A DNA stretch of 64,000 nt from Burkholderia thailandensis E264 (GCF_000012365.1 NC_007650.1:1488001-1552000); one strand, 5' to 3'; positions 1 to 9,853 are shown, counted from the stretch's first letter. Notes: generated by a model from the letters alone, not told the origin. Numbers and translations: made by a program.

Positions 1-1562
1 ATCCCGTGCAACTGCTGCTCGACCGCCGCGATCGGCTGCGGGCTCGTCTGCGAGGTTGCCTGCGAATCGCGATAGCGGGCGAGCGCGATCGCGATCGCCG
101 ACACGTCCATCTTGAGCGCGGTCAGTTGCTGGCCGAGGTCATCGTGCAGTTCGCGCGCGATCCGCGTCTTCTCTTCCTCGCGCACGTTCTGCAGGTTCGC
201 GGACAGTTCGCGCAACTCCTCGCGCGACTGCCGCAGCGCGTTCTCGTTGCGCACCCGCTCGGTGACGTCGCGCAGCATGACCGTATACAGCTTGCCGGAG
301 CCGTCGCGGATCTGCGAGATCGACGCCTCGATCGGGAACTCCTCGCCGTTCTCGCGCAGCCCGAACAGCACGCGCTGGCGGCCCATCTGCCGCTCGGACA
401 CGCCCGTCACGCCGAACTGATCGACGTGCTTCGCGTGCGCCGCGCGAAAGCGCTCCGGAATGAAGCGCGACAGCGGCGAGCCGATCGCGTCCATCGCGGA
501 CACGCCGAACACGCGCTCGGCGGCCGGATTGAAGATCACGATCGTCTGCGTTTCGTCGACCGTGATGATCGCCTCCATCGACGAGCGGATGATGCCCATC
601 ATCCGGGCTTCGTTGAGCGGCCTGTTGTCCGCATAGTCGTCTCGCGCGCCGACGCGGCCGACGAGCAGGTACGCGAGCACCGCGAGCAGCGCGGAAGTCG
701 CCGCGCCGGCGATGAACACCGTGGTCGCGACGCCGTTCGAGCGGATCGCGGCCCAGCGGTTTTCCGTCGTATAGGCAAGCGTGAGCCGCGTGCCGCCGAA
801 ATTGAGCGAATCGGTGAGCGCCAGCGGCGGATGCGACACGTACGCGCCGCCGTAGTCGCGCTCGGTGGTGTAGACGAGCGCGCCCGCTTCGCCGGCCGTC
901 ATGCGCAGGTCGATGTCGCGATCGTTCGCGGTCGACAACTCGACCAGGCGACGCGGGTCGAGCGTCGCGACGACGAAGCCGGCCGTGTTCGGGCGACGGC
1001 GCTCGGCGGCGGGCAGCGCGCCGTTCGCCGTGTAGACGGGCAGGTAGAGCGCGAGCGCGCTCGTGCCGCTGTCCGGCGCGTATGTGCTGTCGGGCGGCGC
1101 CGTATGCGCGTCGAGCGTCGCCAGGCCGGAATCCGCGGCGCGCAGCAGCGCGGTTCGCGTCGTCGGATCGACGCCCGCCGGCGCGGCCGCGCCGATGGCG
1201 GTCTTCGCGTCGACGAAGCCGAGCGAGCGGATCGGCGAGCGCGCGCGGTCGAGATCGAGCTGCGCCTGATAGTTCGTCCACCCGACGGCGGCGGGCGACG
1301 CGTTCTCGCCGAGCATGCCGCGCGCGCCGCGCAGCACGGTCGTGGCCGTCAGCAGCTCCTGCCGCAGCGTTGCCGTCACATGCGCGGCGCGGCGCTCGAA
1401 ACGGGCCTGCGCGGCATTGCGCTCCTGCTGCAGCACGAGCCGCGCGACGCCGTATGACGCGGCGATGCCCAATGCGGCGACGGCCACGGCGACGAGCGCG
1501 GCGCGCCGGTCGGTATGGGACGCATCGCGCGATGCGCCAGGGTTGATCCCGCTGGCGGTCAT
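1..1562 (-). CDS. CHASE/PAS sensor histidine kinase, NarX-like (C-terminus outside window)
   Basis: The reading frame is open from an ATG at 1562 to the window edge, giving 520 codons; the kinase ATPase domain lies outside. An N-terminal membrane segment is followed by a periplasmic region resembling a CHASE domain, then a second membrane segment near residues 230-255. A PAS domain follows, with the typical phrase RSSMEAIITVDE. A HisKA_3 dimerisation motif, ELHDDLGQQLTALK, has the phospho-acceptor histidine near residue 473. Kinases of this class phosphorylate NarL/FixJ-type regulators, which would lie beyond the left edge. The gene is divergent from narG, so a role in controlling nitrate respiration is a reasonable inference, but the signal is not known. 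The RBS is weak (TAGG about 10 bases upstream of the ATG). Confidence 0.8.
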   Translation of the reverse strand, partial: MTASGINPGASRDASHTDRRAALVAVAVAALGIAASYGVARLVLQQERNAAQARFERRAAHVTATLRQELLTATTVLRGARGMLGENASPAAVGWTNYQAQLDLDRARSPIRSLGFVDAKTAIGAAAPAGVDPTTRTALLRAADSGLATLDAHTAPPDSTYAPDSGTSALALYLPVYTANGALPAAERRRPNTAGFVVATLDPRRLVELSTANDRDIDLRMTAGEAGALVYTTERDYGGAYVSHPPLALTDSLNFGGTRLTLAYTTENRWAAIRSNGVATTVFIAGAATSALLAVLAYLLVGRVGARDDYADNRPLNEARMMGIIRSSMEAIITVDETQTIVIFNPAAERVFGVSAMDAIGSPLSRFIPERFRAAHAKHVDQFGVTGVSERQMGRQRVLFGLRENGEEFPIEASISQIRDGSGKLYTVMLRDVTERVRNENALRQSREELRELSANLQNVREEEKTRIARELHDDLGQQLTALKMDVSAIAIALARYRDSQATSQTSPQPIAAVEQQLHG

Positions 1563-2194
1563 GAATTCATACCTATGCTTCGTTATGCCGGTGCTGCTGG
1601 TTGGGGGAGCGTCGAGCGAACGGGCTCGATGCGCGGCGGGAATAGGAATGCCGATATTTTGCTGATTCCCGTCATTTTCGGCAATGCGACAACGCGAAAG
1701 GCGCCGCGGACTGAAATTCTTTCAAATATTACGCGGCACTGCAATCCGTTCGAACCGGCATCGCCGCGCAGGGCGGGCCTGCCCGCGCCCGCATGGCCGA
1801 CGCGCGGCTGCGGCATCGCACATCGTGCGGTGCGTCATCGGGGCGATAAACGCGGTTCCCGACGCGCCGCATCGCAATTTTTTATTCACTGCCATACGTG
1901 CGCCATCTGCTTCGCCGACATTGGGCGGCGAATCCCCATCGGCATTTTCCGCGCCTTTGCGTCCGTCCGGCCGCCGCATCCCGACGGATTGTCATCGCCG
2001 GTTTTTTCGTTGCCGCCGCTGCGTGAGCGACCGACCGAGCGACCGAGCGACCGAGCGACCGAGCGACCGAGCGACCGAGCGATCGCGGCGCGCGCGGCTG
2101 CGATCGCGAAGGGGCGCGTTACCGTTACCTTTACTTTGCGAATGGCCGTTGCTAGATTCAAAACCGTGCGCCTCACCTCCCCACAAGGATCGCC
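1563..2194. other. Divergent intergenic region, sensor kinase / narG
   Basis: This 630-base stretch separates the sensor kinase from narG. I see no convincing gene. It holds an 8-bp tandem repeat (2032-2079). I looked for a consensus FNR/ANR box and found none: TTGCTAGATTCAA near 2147-2160 has TTG and CAA halves separated by 7 bases instead of 8. An AAGGA ribosome site lies just before narG. Promoters for both flanking genes must lie here, but I cannot place them with confidence. Confidence 0.6.
2032..2079. repeat. 8-bp tandem repeat (CGACCGAG) x6
   Basis: Six perfect head-to-tail copies of CGACCGAG, followed by a partial copy that decays at CGATCG. The array is non-coding and lies about 115 bp upstream of the narG start, where copy-number change could alter promoter spacing. 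It is not a CRISPR array: there are no spacers. Confidence 0.95.
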
Positions 2195-5100
2195 ATGAGC
2201 CATTTCCTCGACAGGCTGCGCTTTTTCACGACCACCCGGCCGCAGTTTTCCGACGGACATGGCGCGGTCACCGGCGAGGATCGGAAGTGGGAAGAGGGAT
2301 ACCGGCAGCGCTGGCAGCACGACAAGATCGTGCGCTCGACGCACGGCGTGAACTGCACCGGCTCGTGCTCTTGGAAGGTCTACGTGAAGGGCGGCATCGT
2401 CACGTGGGAGACGCAGCAGACCGACTATCCGCGCACCCGCCCGGACATGCCGAACCACGAGCCGCGCGGCTGTTCGCGCGGCGCGTCGTACTCGTGGTAC
2501 CTGTACAGCGCGAACCGGCTCAAGTATCCGCTCGTGCGCAGCGCGCTCGTCAGGCTGTGGCGCGAGCGGCGCCGCACGATGGCGCCCGTCGACGCGTGGC
2601 GCTCGATCGTCGACGACGACGACGACGCGCGGCGCGGCTATCAGAGCCGGCGCGGCCTCGGCGGCTTCGTGCGCGCGACGTGGGACGAGGTCAACGAGAT
2701 CGTCGCGGCGGCCAACGTGCATACGATCGCACGCCACGGGCCGGACCGCGTCGTCGGGTTTTCGCCGATTCCCGCGATGTCGATGGTGTCGTATGCGGCC
2801 GGTTCGCGCTATCTGTCCTTGATCGGCGGCGTGTGCCTGAGCTTCTACGACTGGTATTGCGACCTGCCGCCCGCGTCGCCGCAGACGTGGGGCGAGCAGA
2901 CCGACGTGCCCGAGTCCGCCGACTGGTACAACTCGACGTTCATCATGATGTGGGGCTCCAACGTCCCGCAGACGCGCACGCCCGATGCGCACTTCCTCGT
3001 CGAGGCGCGCTATCGCGGCACGAAGATCGTGTCGGTGTTTCCCGACTACTCGGAAGGCGCGAAGTTCGGCGATCTGTGGCTGCATCCGAAGCAGGGCACC
3101 GACGCGGCGCTCGCGCTCGCGATGGGACACGTGATCCTGAAGGAATTCCACGTCGAAGGCGCGAGCGACTACTTCTCCGATTACTGCCGCCGCTACACGG
3201 ACATGCCGTGCCTCGTGCGGCTCGTGCCGCACGGCGCGGGCTACGTGCCCGAGCGGCTCGTGCGCGCGTCCGATTTCGACGGCGCGCTCGGCGAGGCCGA
3301 GCACCCGGAATGGAAGACCGTGATGATCGACGACGCGACGGGCGAGTTCGTCGTGCCGGTCGGCTCGATCGGCTTTCGCTGGGCGCAGCCCGACGGCGGC
3401 AACCGGGGCAAGTGGAACCTGAAGGCGGAGACGGCGGGCGGGCACGCGCTCGCGCCGCGGCTGTCGCTCGTGCGGGCCCACGACGACGCCGTCGACGTGC
3501 TGTTCCCGTACTTCGGCAACCAGCCGCATGCGCATTTCGATCCCACCGCGCACGCGTCCGAGCTGTCGCGCAGGATCGGCGTGCGGCGCATCGCGACGCC
3601 CGGCGGCGAGATGCTCGTCGCGACCGTCTACGATCTGTTCGTCGCGAACTATGGAATCGACCAGGGGCTGGGCGGGCGCGACGTCGCGACGGGCTATGAC
3701 GACGACGTGCCGTACACGCCCGCATGGCAGGAGGCGGTGACCGGCGTGAAGCGCGAGGATGCGATCTCGGTCGCGCGGCAGTTCGCGGAGAACGCGCACA
3801 AGACGCAGGGCAAATCGATGGTGATCGTCGGCGCGGGGGTCAACCACTGGTTCCACATGGACATGACGTACCGCGCGATCATCAACATGCTGATCATGTG
3901 CGGCTGCGTCGGCAAATCGGGCGGCGGCTGGTCGCACTACGTCGGCCAGGAGAAGCTGCGGCCGCAGACCGGCTGGACCGCGCTCGCGTTCGCGCTCGAC
4001 TGGCACCGCCCGCCCCGGCAGATGAATGCGACGTCGTTCTTCTACGCGCACACCGATCAATGGCGCTACGACCCGATGGACCCGGCCACGCTGCTGTCGC
4101 CGCTCGCCGACAAGAGCCGCTTTCACGGCGCGCCGATCGACTACAACGTGCGTGCCGAGCGGATGGGCTGGCTGCCGTCCGCGCCGCAACTGGGCGCGAA
4201 TCCGCTGCGCGTCGGCGCGGACATCGCCGATCCCGCGCACGCGGGCGCGGAGCTCGCGCGGCGGCTCGCGTCGGGCGAGCTGAAGATGGCGTGCGAGGAC
4301 CCGGACGCACCCGAGAACTTTCCGCGCAATCTGTTCGTATGGCGCTCGAACCTGCTCGGCTCGTCGGGCAAGGGCCACGAGTATTTCCTGAAGCACCTGC
4401 TCGGCACGACGCACGGCGTGCAGGGCGACGAGATCCGCGACGGCACGGGCCTGCGCCCCGAGGAGGTCGCGTGGCGCGCGCAGGCGCCGCGCGGCAAGCT
4501 CGACCTGCTCGTCACGCTCGACTTTCGGATGTCGACGACCTGCATGTACTCGGACGTCGTGCTGCCGACGGCGACGTGGTACGAGAAGGACGACATGAAC
4601 ACGTCCGACATGCATCCGTTCATCCATCCGCTGTCGGCGGCGGTCGATCCGGCGTGGCAGTCGAAGAGCGACTGGGAGATCTTCAAGGGGATCGCGAAGC
4701 GCTTCTCCGAGCTCGCGCAAGGCCACCTCGGCATCGAGCGCGACGTCGTGCTTTCGCCGATCGCGCACGACAGCGCGGCCGAGCTCGCGCAGCCGTTCGA
4801 CGTGCGCGACTGGAAACGCGGCGAATGCGATGCGGTTCCCGGCAAGACGATGCCGGCCGTGGCCGTCGTCGATCGCGACTATCCGAGCACGTACCGCAAG
4901 TACACGTCGCTCGGGCCGCTGATGGAGCGGCTCGGCAACGGCGGCAAGGGCATCGGCTGGGACACGAAGGACGAGGTCGCGCTGCTCGGCGCGCTCAACT
5001 ATCGCGTGACCGAAGAGGGCTGCGCGCAAGGGCGGCCCCGGATCGACAGCGCGCTCGACGCGGCCGAGGTGATCCTCGCGCTCGCGCCGGAGACCAACGG

Positions 5101-6019
5101 CGCGGTCGCGGTGAAGGCGTGGCAGGCGCTGTCGCGCATGACCGGCATCGAGCACGCGCATCTCGCGCACGCGCGCGAGGACGAGAAGATCCGCTTTCGC
5201 GACATCCAGGCGCAGCCGCGCAAGATCATCTCGTCGCCGACTTGGAGCGGGATCGAATCCGAGCACGTGTCGTACAACGCGGGCTACGTGAACGTGCACG
5301 AGCTCGTGCCGTGGCGCACGCTGAGCGGCCGGCAGCAGCTCTATCAGGATCATCCGTGGATGCGCGCGTTCGGCGAATCGCTGTGCGCTTACAAACCGCC
5401 GATCGATACCGGCAGCTATGCGCACATGGTCGGCCAGCGCTCGAACGGCAACCCCGAGATCGTGCTGAATTTCATCACGCCGCACCAGAAGTGGGGCATC
5501 CACAGCACGTACACGGACAACCTGCTGATGCTCACGCTGTCGCGCGGCGGGCCGATCGTCTGGATCTCGGAGCGCGACGCGCAGGCGATCGGCGTCGCCG
5601 ACAACGACTGGATCGAGTGCTACAACGCGAACGGCGCGCTGTGCGCGCGCGCGGTCGTCAGCCAGCGCGTGCCGCGCGGAATGGTGATGATGTATCACGC
5701 GCAGGAGAAGATCGTGAACACGCCGGGCTCGGAGATCACCGGCACGCGCGGCGGCATCCACAACTCGGTCACGCGCGTGTCGCTGAAGCCGACGCACATG
5801 ATCGGCGGCTACGCGCAGCTGTCGTACGGTTTCAACTATTACGGCACCGTCGGCTCGAACCGCGACGAGTTTCTGATCGTGCGCAAGATGAAGCGGATCG
5901 ACTGGCTCGACGGCGAAAACGAAAGCGCGCACGAAGGCGGTGCGCCCGCGCCCGCGTCGAACGTCCCGACGCCGGCCGCCCCCAACGAACGCAACGCCGA
6001 CGCAGGAGAGACCCGATGA
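2195..6019 (+). CDS. narG: Respiratory nitrate reductase, alpha subunit NarG
   Basis: This is the catalytic subunit (1274 aa) of the membrane-bound, cytoplasm-facing nitrate reductase, reducing nitrate to nitrite at a molybdo-bis(MGD) site. The start is supported by AAGGA 6 bases upstream. The N-terminal FS0 iron-sulfur ligands are visible as His50, Cys54 and Cys58 (THGVNCTGSC) and Cys93, matching the E. coli H-C-C-C arrangement. The molybdenum-ligand region ADWYNS has Asp near residue 243. There is no Tat signal of the periplasmic type, as expected for the Nar class. The length matches the family (about 1250 aa). The gene heads narGHJI, and its stop overlaps the narH start (ATGA). Confidence 0.97.
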   Translation: MSHFLDRLRFFTTTRPQFSDGHGAVTGEDRKWEEGYRQRWQHDKIVRSTHGVNCTGSCSWKVYVKGGIVTWETQQTDYPRTRPDMPNHEPRGCSRGASYSWYLYSANRLKYPLVRSALVRLWRERRRTMAPVDAWRSIVDDDDDARRGYQSRRGLGGFVRATWDEVNEIVAAANVHTIARHGPDRVVGFSPIPAMSMVSYAAGSRYLSLIGGVCLSFYDWYCDLPPASPQTWGEQTDVPESADWYNSTFIMMWGSNVPQTRTPDAHFLVEARYRGTKIVSVFPDYSEGAKFGDLWLHPKQGTDAALALAMGHVILKEFHVEGASDYFSDYCRRYTDMPCLVRLVPHGAGYVPERLVRASDFDGALGEAEHPEWKTVMIDDATGEFVVPVGSIGFRWAQPDGGNRGKWNLKAETAGGHALAPRLSLVRAHDDAVDVLFPYFGNQPHAHFDPTAHASELSRRIGVRRIATPGGEMLVATVYDLFVANYGIDQGLGGRDVATGYDDDVPYTPAWQEAVTGVKREDAISVARQFAENAHKTQGKSMVIVGAGVNHWFHMDMTYRAIINMLIMCGCVGKSGGGWSHYVGQEKLRPQTGWTALAFALDWHRPPRQMNATSFFYAHTDQWRYDPMDPATLLSPLADKSRFHGAPIDYNVRAERMGWLPSAPQLGANPLRVGADIADPAHAGAELARRLASGELKMACEDPDAPENFPRNLFVWRSNLLGSSGKGHEYFLKHLLGTTHGVQGDEIRDGTGLRPEEVAWRAQAPRGKLDLLVTLDFRMSTTCMYSDVVLPTATWYEKDDMNTSDMHPFIHPLSAAVDPAWQSKSDWEIFKGIAKRFSELAQGHLGIERDVVLSPIAHDSAAELAQPFDVRDWKRGECDAVPGKTMPAVAVVDRDYPSTYRKYTSLGPLMERLGNGGKGIGWDTKDEVALLGALNYRVTEEGCAQGRPRIDSALDAAEVILALAPETNGAVAVKAWQALSRMTGIEHAHLAHAREDEKIRFRDIQAQPRKIISSPTWSGIESEHVSYNAGYVNVHELVPWRTLSGRQQLYQDHPWMRAFGESLCAYKPPIDTGSYAHMVGQRSNGNPEIVLNFITPHQKWGIHSTYTDNLLMLTLSRGGPIVWISERDAQAIGVADNDWIECYNANGALCARAVVSQRVPRGMVMMYHAQEKIVNTPGSEITGTRGGIHNSVTRVSLKPTHMIGGYAQLSYGFNYYGTVGSNRDEFLIVRKMKRIDWLDGENESAHEGGAPAPASNVPTPAAPNERNADAGETR

Positions 6020-7545
6020 AGATCCGCGCGCAGATCGCGATGGTGCTCAATCTCGACAAATGCATCGGCTGTCACACGTGCTCGGTCACATGCAAGAACG
6101 TGTGGACGAGCCGCGAAGGCATGGAGTACGCGTGGTTCAACAACGTCGAGACGAAACCCGGCATCGGCTATCCGAAGGACTGGGAGAACCAGGAGCGCTG
6201 GCGCGGCGGCTGGAAGCGGCGCGCGGACGGCAGGATCGAGCCGCGCCTCGGCGGCAAGTGGCGCCTGCTCGCGCAGATCTTCGCGAATCCGCATCTGCCG
6301 GAGATCGACGACTACTACGAGCCGTTCACGTTCGATTACGCGCACCTGCAGGAAGCCGCCGACGCGAAGGCGATGCCCGTGGCGCGGCCGCGCTCGCTCG
6401 TGAGCGGCGAGCGGCTCGAGAAGATCGAGTGGGGGCCGAACTGGGAGGAGATCCTCGGCGGCGAATTCGAGAAACGCTCGAAGGACTACAACTTCGAGCA
6501 CGTGCAGAAGGACATCTACGGACAGTTCGAGAACACGTTCATGATGTACCTGCCGCGGCTTTGCGAGCACTGTCTGAATCCGGCGTGCGTCGCCGCGTGC
6601 CCGTCCGGCTCGATCTACAAGCGCGAGGAAGACGGGATCGTGCTGATCGATCAGGACAAGTGCCGCGGCTGGCGAATGTGCGTGTCCGGCTGCCCGTACA
6701 AGAAGATCTACTACAACTGGCAAAGCGGCAAGGCGGAGAAGTGCATCTTCTGCTATCCGCGCATCGAGGCGGGCCAGCCGACCGTGTGCTCGGAAACCTG
6801 CGTCGGGCGCATCCGCTATCTCGGCGTGCTGCTGTACGACGCGGATCGGATCAGCGACGCGGCGAGCGTCGAGCGCGAGACCGACTTGTACGAAGCGCAG
6901 CTATCGCTCTTTCTCGACCCGAACGATCCGGCCGTCGCCGCGCAGGCCGAGCGCGACGGCGTGCCGGCCGCGTGGCTCGACGCGGCGCGGCGCTCGCCCG
7001 TCTACAAGATGGCGATCGACTGGAAGATCGCATTCCCGCTGCATCCGGAGTACCGGACGCTGCCGATGGTCTGGTACGTGCCGCCGCTGTCGCCGATCAA
7101 CGCGGCCGCGAACAGCGGCGCGCTCGGGATGAACGGCTATCTGCCGGACGTCGAATCGCTGCGCATTCCGCTGCGCTATCTCGCGAACCTGCTGACCGCG
7201 GGCGACGAAGCGCCCGTGAAGCTGGCGCTCGAGCGGCTGCTCGCGATGCGCGCGTTCATGCGCGCGCGCCACGTCGAGCGCGTCGATGCGCCGGGCGTGC
7301 TGAAGCAGGCGGGGCTGTCGATCGCGCAGGTCGACGAGATGTACCGCTATCTCGCGATCGCGAACTACGAGGATCGTTTCGTGATCCCGACGACGCATCG
7401 CGAGTACGCTGAGGACGCATTCGACCTGCGCGCGTCGTGCGGCTTCTCGTTCGGCAACGGCTGCTCGGGCGGCACGTCGCCGACGAGCCTGTTCGGGATG
7501 AAGAAAGGCCAGAAGACGATTCCGATCAAGGAGGTGGAGCGATGA
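6016..7545 (+). CDS. narH: Nitrate reductase, beta subunit NarH (Fe-S electron transfer)
   Basis: This 509-aa ferredoxin-like subunit carries electrons from NarI haems to NarG. Four cysteine groups are visible. The first is Cys16/19/22/26 (CIGCHTCSVTC). Another is Cys183/186/191/195. In the group beginning at Cys216 (CRGWRMCVSGC), Trp219 replaces one cysteine, which is the hallmark of the [3Fe-4S] centre of NarH. The start ATG at 6016 overlaps the narG stop, implying translational coupling. The length fits the family. Transcription should be as part of narGHJI. Confidence 0.97.
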   Translation: MKIRAQIAMVLNLDKCIGCHTCSVTCKNVWTSREGMEYAWFNNVETKPGIGYPKDWENQERWRGGWKRRADGRIEPRLGGKWRLLAQIFANPHLPEIDDYYEPFTFDYAHLQEAADAKAMPVARPRSLVSGERLEKIEWGPNWEEILGGEFEKRSKDYNFEHVQKDIYGQFENTFMMYLPRLCEHCLNPACVAACPSGSIYKREEDGIVLIDQDKCRGWRMCVSGCPYKKIYYNWQSGKAEKCIFCYPRIEAGQPTVCSETCVGRIRYLGVLLYDADRISDAASVERETDLYEAQLSLFLDPNDPAVAAQAERDGVPAAWLDAARRSPVYKMAIDWKIAFPLHPEYRTLPMVWYVPPLSPINAAANSGALGMNGYLPDVESLRIPLRYLANLLTAGDEAPVKLALERLLAMRAFMRARHVERVDAPGVLKQAGLSIAQVDEMYRYLAIANYEDRFVIPTTHREYAEDAFDLRASCGFSFGNGCSGGTSPTSLFGMKKGQKTIPIKEVER

Positions 7546-8234
7546 GCGACGCACCGGCCGCGCCGCGCGGCGCCGTGTACTCGGCGCTGTCGGCGCTGCT
7601 CGATTACCCGAGCGAAGCGCTCGTCGACGCGCTGCCCGCGATCGACGCGTGCGTGCGCGACGCGAAAGGTCTGACGAAGGACGCGCGTGCCGGGCTCGCG
7701 CGCCTCATCGCGTATCTCGGCGAGCGCGACCTGCTGGCGCTGCAGGAGAACTACGTCGCGCTGTTCGATCGCGGTCGCGCGACGTCGCTGCATCTGTTCG
7801 AGCACGTGCACGGCGAGTCGCGCGACCGGGGGCAGGCGATGGTCGATCTGCTGCAGATGTACGAGCAGCACGGGCTCTATCTGAGCACGCACGAGCTGCC
7901 CGATTATCTGCCGGTGTTCCTCGAGTATCTGTCGCGATTGCCGGAGCGCGACGCGCGCGGCCTGCTAGAGGAGACGGCGGAGATCCTGCAGGCGCTCGCG
8001 GCGGCGCTCGCCAAGCGCGGCAGCCATTACGGCTTCGCGATCGGCGCGCTGCTGTCGCTTGCGGGCAAGGAGCGGGCCGACGTGCCCGATGCGCCGGACG
8101 ACGATGCGCATGCGATCGTCGACCATCGCGCGCTCGACGCCGATTACGTGGACGAGCCGGTGCGCTTCGTCGGCGCGGCGACGCCGGGCGCGGCGGAGCC
8201 CGTTCGGTTCTACGACAAGCGGCCGGGCCGCTAG
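7542..8234 (+). CDS. narJ: Nitrate reductase maturation chaperone NarJ
   Basis: NarJ is a cytoplasmic, system-specific chaperone of the TorD/NarJ family that holds apo-NarGH during cofactor insertion and delays membrane docking. It is not part of the final enzyme. The protein is 230 aa. The conserved family signature is present near residues 68-100 (YVALFDRGRATSLHLFEHVH). The start ATG at 7542 overlaps the narH stop and is preceded by the strong ribosome site AAGGAGGTGG. Confidence 0.95.
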   Translation: MSDAPAAPRGAVYSALSALLDYPSEALVDALPAIDACVRDAKGLTKDARAGLARLIAYLGERDLLALQENYVALFDRGRATSLHLFEHVHGESRDRGQAMVDLLQMYEQHGLYLSTHELPDYLPVFLEYLSRLPERDARGLLEETAEILQALAAALAKRGSHYGFAIGALLSLAGKERADVPDAPDDDAHAIVDHRALDADYVDEPVRFVGAATPGAAEPVRFYDKRPGR

Positions 8235-8289
8235 GCGGCCGAACGCGCCGCGCGCGGCGGGATGAACGGCCGCCGGCGGTGAAAAGGTT

Positions 8290-8315
8290 GGGGGGCGGGC
8301 CCCGCGCAGCCCCCC
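8290..8315 (+). other. GC-rich stem-loop between narJ and narI
   Basis: A perfect 7-bp inverted repeat (GGGGGGC at 8290-8296, GCCCCCC at 8309-8315) with a 12-base loop sits in the 103-bp narJ-narI gap, the only real gap inside narGHJI. There is no T-tract, so it is not a classical terminator. An RNA processing or differential-stability element is possible but unproven. Confidence 0.6.
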
Positions 8316-8337
8316 GGAGAAGAATCGGGAGAAGCCC

Positions 8338-9021
8338 ATGAGCGATTACCTGAATACGTTTCTGTTCGGCATCTATCCGTACATCTGCGTCGCGGTGCTG
8401 CTGATCGGCAGCCTGATCCGCTTCGATCGCGAGCAGTACACATGGAAGAGCGATTCGTCGCAACTGCTGCGGCGCGGCGCGTTGCGGCTCGGCAGCAATC
8501 TGTTCCACTGGGGCGTGCTCGTCGTCGTGGCCGGCCATTTCGTCGGTTTTCTCGCGCCGCACTGGCTCGTGTCGCCGTTCCTGTCGGCGTCCGCGCATCA
8601 GCTCGTCGCGATGGCGGGCGGCGGCGCGGCGGGCGCGGTCGCGATCGTCGGGCTCACGATCCTGATCCTGCGGCGGCTGGGCGACGCGCGCATTCGCCAC
8701 AACAGCCGCAAATCCGACATCCTGATCGTGCTGATGCTGTGGGCGCAACTCGCGCTCGGGCTCGGGACGGTCGTGCTGTCGGCGCATCACATGGACGGCG
8801 CGATGTTCGAGGTGCTGACCGACTACGTGAAGGGCGTCGTCACGTTCCGGCCGGGCATCGCGGCGCTTCTCGCCGGCGTGCCGTGGACCTATCGCGCGCA
8901 CATCCTGCTCGGCTTCACGATCTTCCTCGTGTCGCCGTTCACGCGGATGGTGCATATCTGGAGCGGGTTCGCGTCGGTCGCGTACCTGATCCGCCCGTAC
9001 CAACTCGTTCGCAAGCGCTGA
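8338..9021 (+). CDS. narI: Nitrate reductase, gamma subunit NarI (cytochrome b)
   Basis: NarI is the 227-aa membrane anchor that oxidises quinol and passes electrons through two b haems to NarH. Five hydrophobic helices are visible. The four haem ligands can be placed at His57, His67, His188 and His206, one residue from the E. coli positions 56, 66, 187 and 205. This gives the distal haem pair His67/His188 and proximal pair His57/His206. The start at 8338 has a GGAG-type site (GGGAGAAGCCC). The complete ligand set suggests a functional enzyme. Confidence 0.97.
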   Translation: MSDYLNTFLFGIYPYICVAVLLIGSLIRFDREQYTWKSDSSQLLRRGALRLGSNLFHWGVLVVVAGHFVGFLAPHWLVSPFLSASAHQLVAMAGGGAAGAVAIVGLTILILRRLGDARIRHNSRKSDILIVLMLWAQLALGLGTVVLSAHHMDGAMFEVLTDYVKGVVTFRPGIAALLAGVPWTYRAHILLGFTIFLVSPFTRMVHIWSGFASVAYLIRPYQLVRKR

Positions 9022-9031
9022 TCCGCCGCCG

Positions 9032-9829
9032 ATGGATACGATCGACCCAACCCGCGATACGCGGCCGCACGCGCGCGTGTGCGTCAACGGCGTGGAGATC
9101 GGCGCGGCCGACATCGCCGACGAGCGCGAGCATCACGCCGACGCCGAAGATCCGCTCGGCGCGGCGCGGCGCGCGCTCGTCGTGCGCGAGCTGTTGCGCC
9201 AGCGCGCGGTCGCGCTCGGGCTCTCGGCCGACGGCGCGCCGCTCGACGACGACGCGCTCGACGCGCTGCTCGCGCGCGAGCTCACGCATCTGCCGCAGCC
9301 GACGCACGACGATTGCGAGCGCTACTACCGCAATCATGCGGCGCGCTTTCGCCGGCACGACATCGTGCATGCGAGCCATATCCTGTTCGCGGTGACGGAC
9401 GCGACGCCGCTCGCCTTGCTGCGCCGCGAGGCCGAGGCGGCGCTCGCGCGCGCGCTCGCCGCACCGCAGACGTTCGAGACGCTCGCGCGCGAGCTGTCAA
9501 ACTGCCCGTCATCGGCGGTCGGCGGCAATCTCGGGCAATTGCTGCGCGGCGATTCGGTGCCGGAATTCGACGCGGCCGTGTTCGATACGCCCGAGCTCGG
9601 CGTGCTGCCGCGCCTCGTGAACACGCGCTTCGGCTTTCATATCGTGCGGATCGAGCGCCGCGTGCCGGGCGATCCGGTGCCGTTCGACGCGGTCGCGGCC
9701 GACATCGCCGCGTTCCTCGCGCAACGCGTGCGGCACAAGGCGATTCAGCAATACGTGACGATTCTCGCGAGCGGCGCGCGGATCGAGGGCGTCGCGTTCG
9801 GCGACGCGAACGGCCCGCTGGTTCAATGA
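9032..9829 (+). CDS. Parvulin-type peptidyl-prolyl isomerase (PpiC family) of the nar operon
   Basis: This 265-aa protein has a SurA/NifM-like helical N-terminal half and a parvulin rotamase domain around residues 110-210. Typical phrases are HASHILF, GGNLGQLLRGD and FDAAVF. No signal peptide is seen, so it is probably cytoplasmic. It starts 10 bp after the narI stop, so it is almost certainly in the nar operon. PpiC-type genes next to narI are known in other beta- and gammaproteobacteria, where a folding role for nitrate reductase is presumed. The ribosome site is poor, so translation may be coupled to narI. Confidence 0.88.
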   Translation: MDTIDPTRDTRPHARVCVNGVEIGAADIADEREHHADAEDPLGAARRALVVRELLRQRAVALGLSADGAPLDDDALDALLARELTHLPQPTHDDCERYYRNHAARFRRHDIVHASHILFAVTDATPLALLRREAEAALARALAAPQTFETLARELSNCPSSAVGGNLGQLLRGDSVPEFDAAVFDTPELGVLPRLVNTRFGFHIVRIERRVPGDPVPFDAVAADIAAFLAQRVRHKAIQQYVTILASGARIEGVAFGDANGPLVQ

Positions 9830-9853
9830 ACTGAACGACAAAGGAGGGCGGAC

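Noticed and set aside
2140..2165. Possible FNR box TTGCTAGATTCAA before narG
   Set aside because: TTG and CAA are separated by 7 instead of 8 bases, and inner positions do not match.
1886..5932. Very long open frame on the reverse strand across narG
   Set aside because: It is a GC-rich antisense shadow of narG; Arg/Val/Ala/His-biased translation with no domain, and narG is certain.
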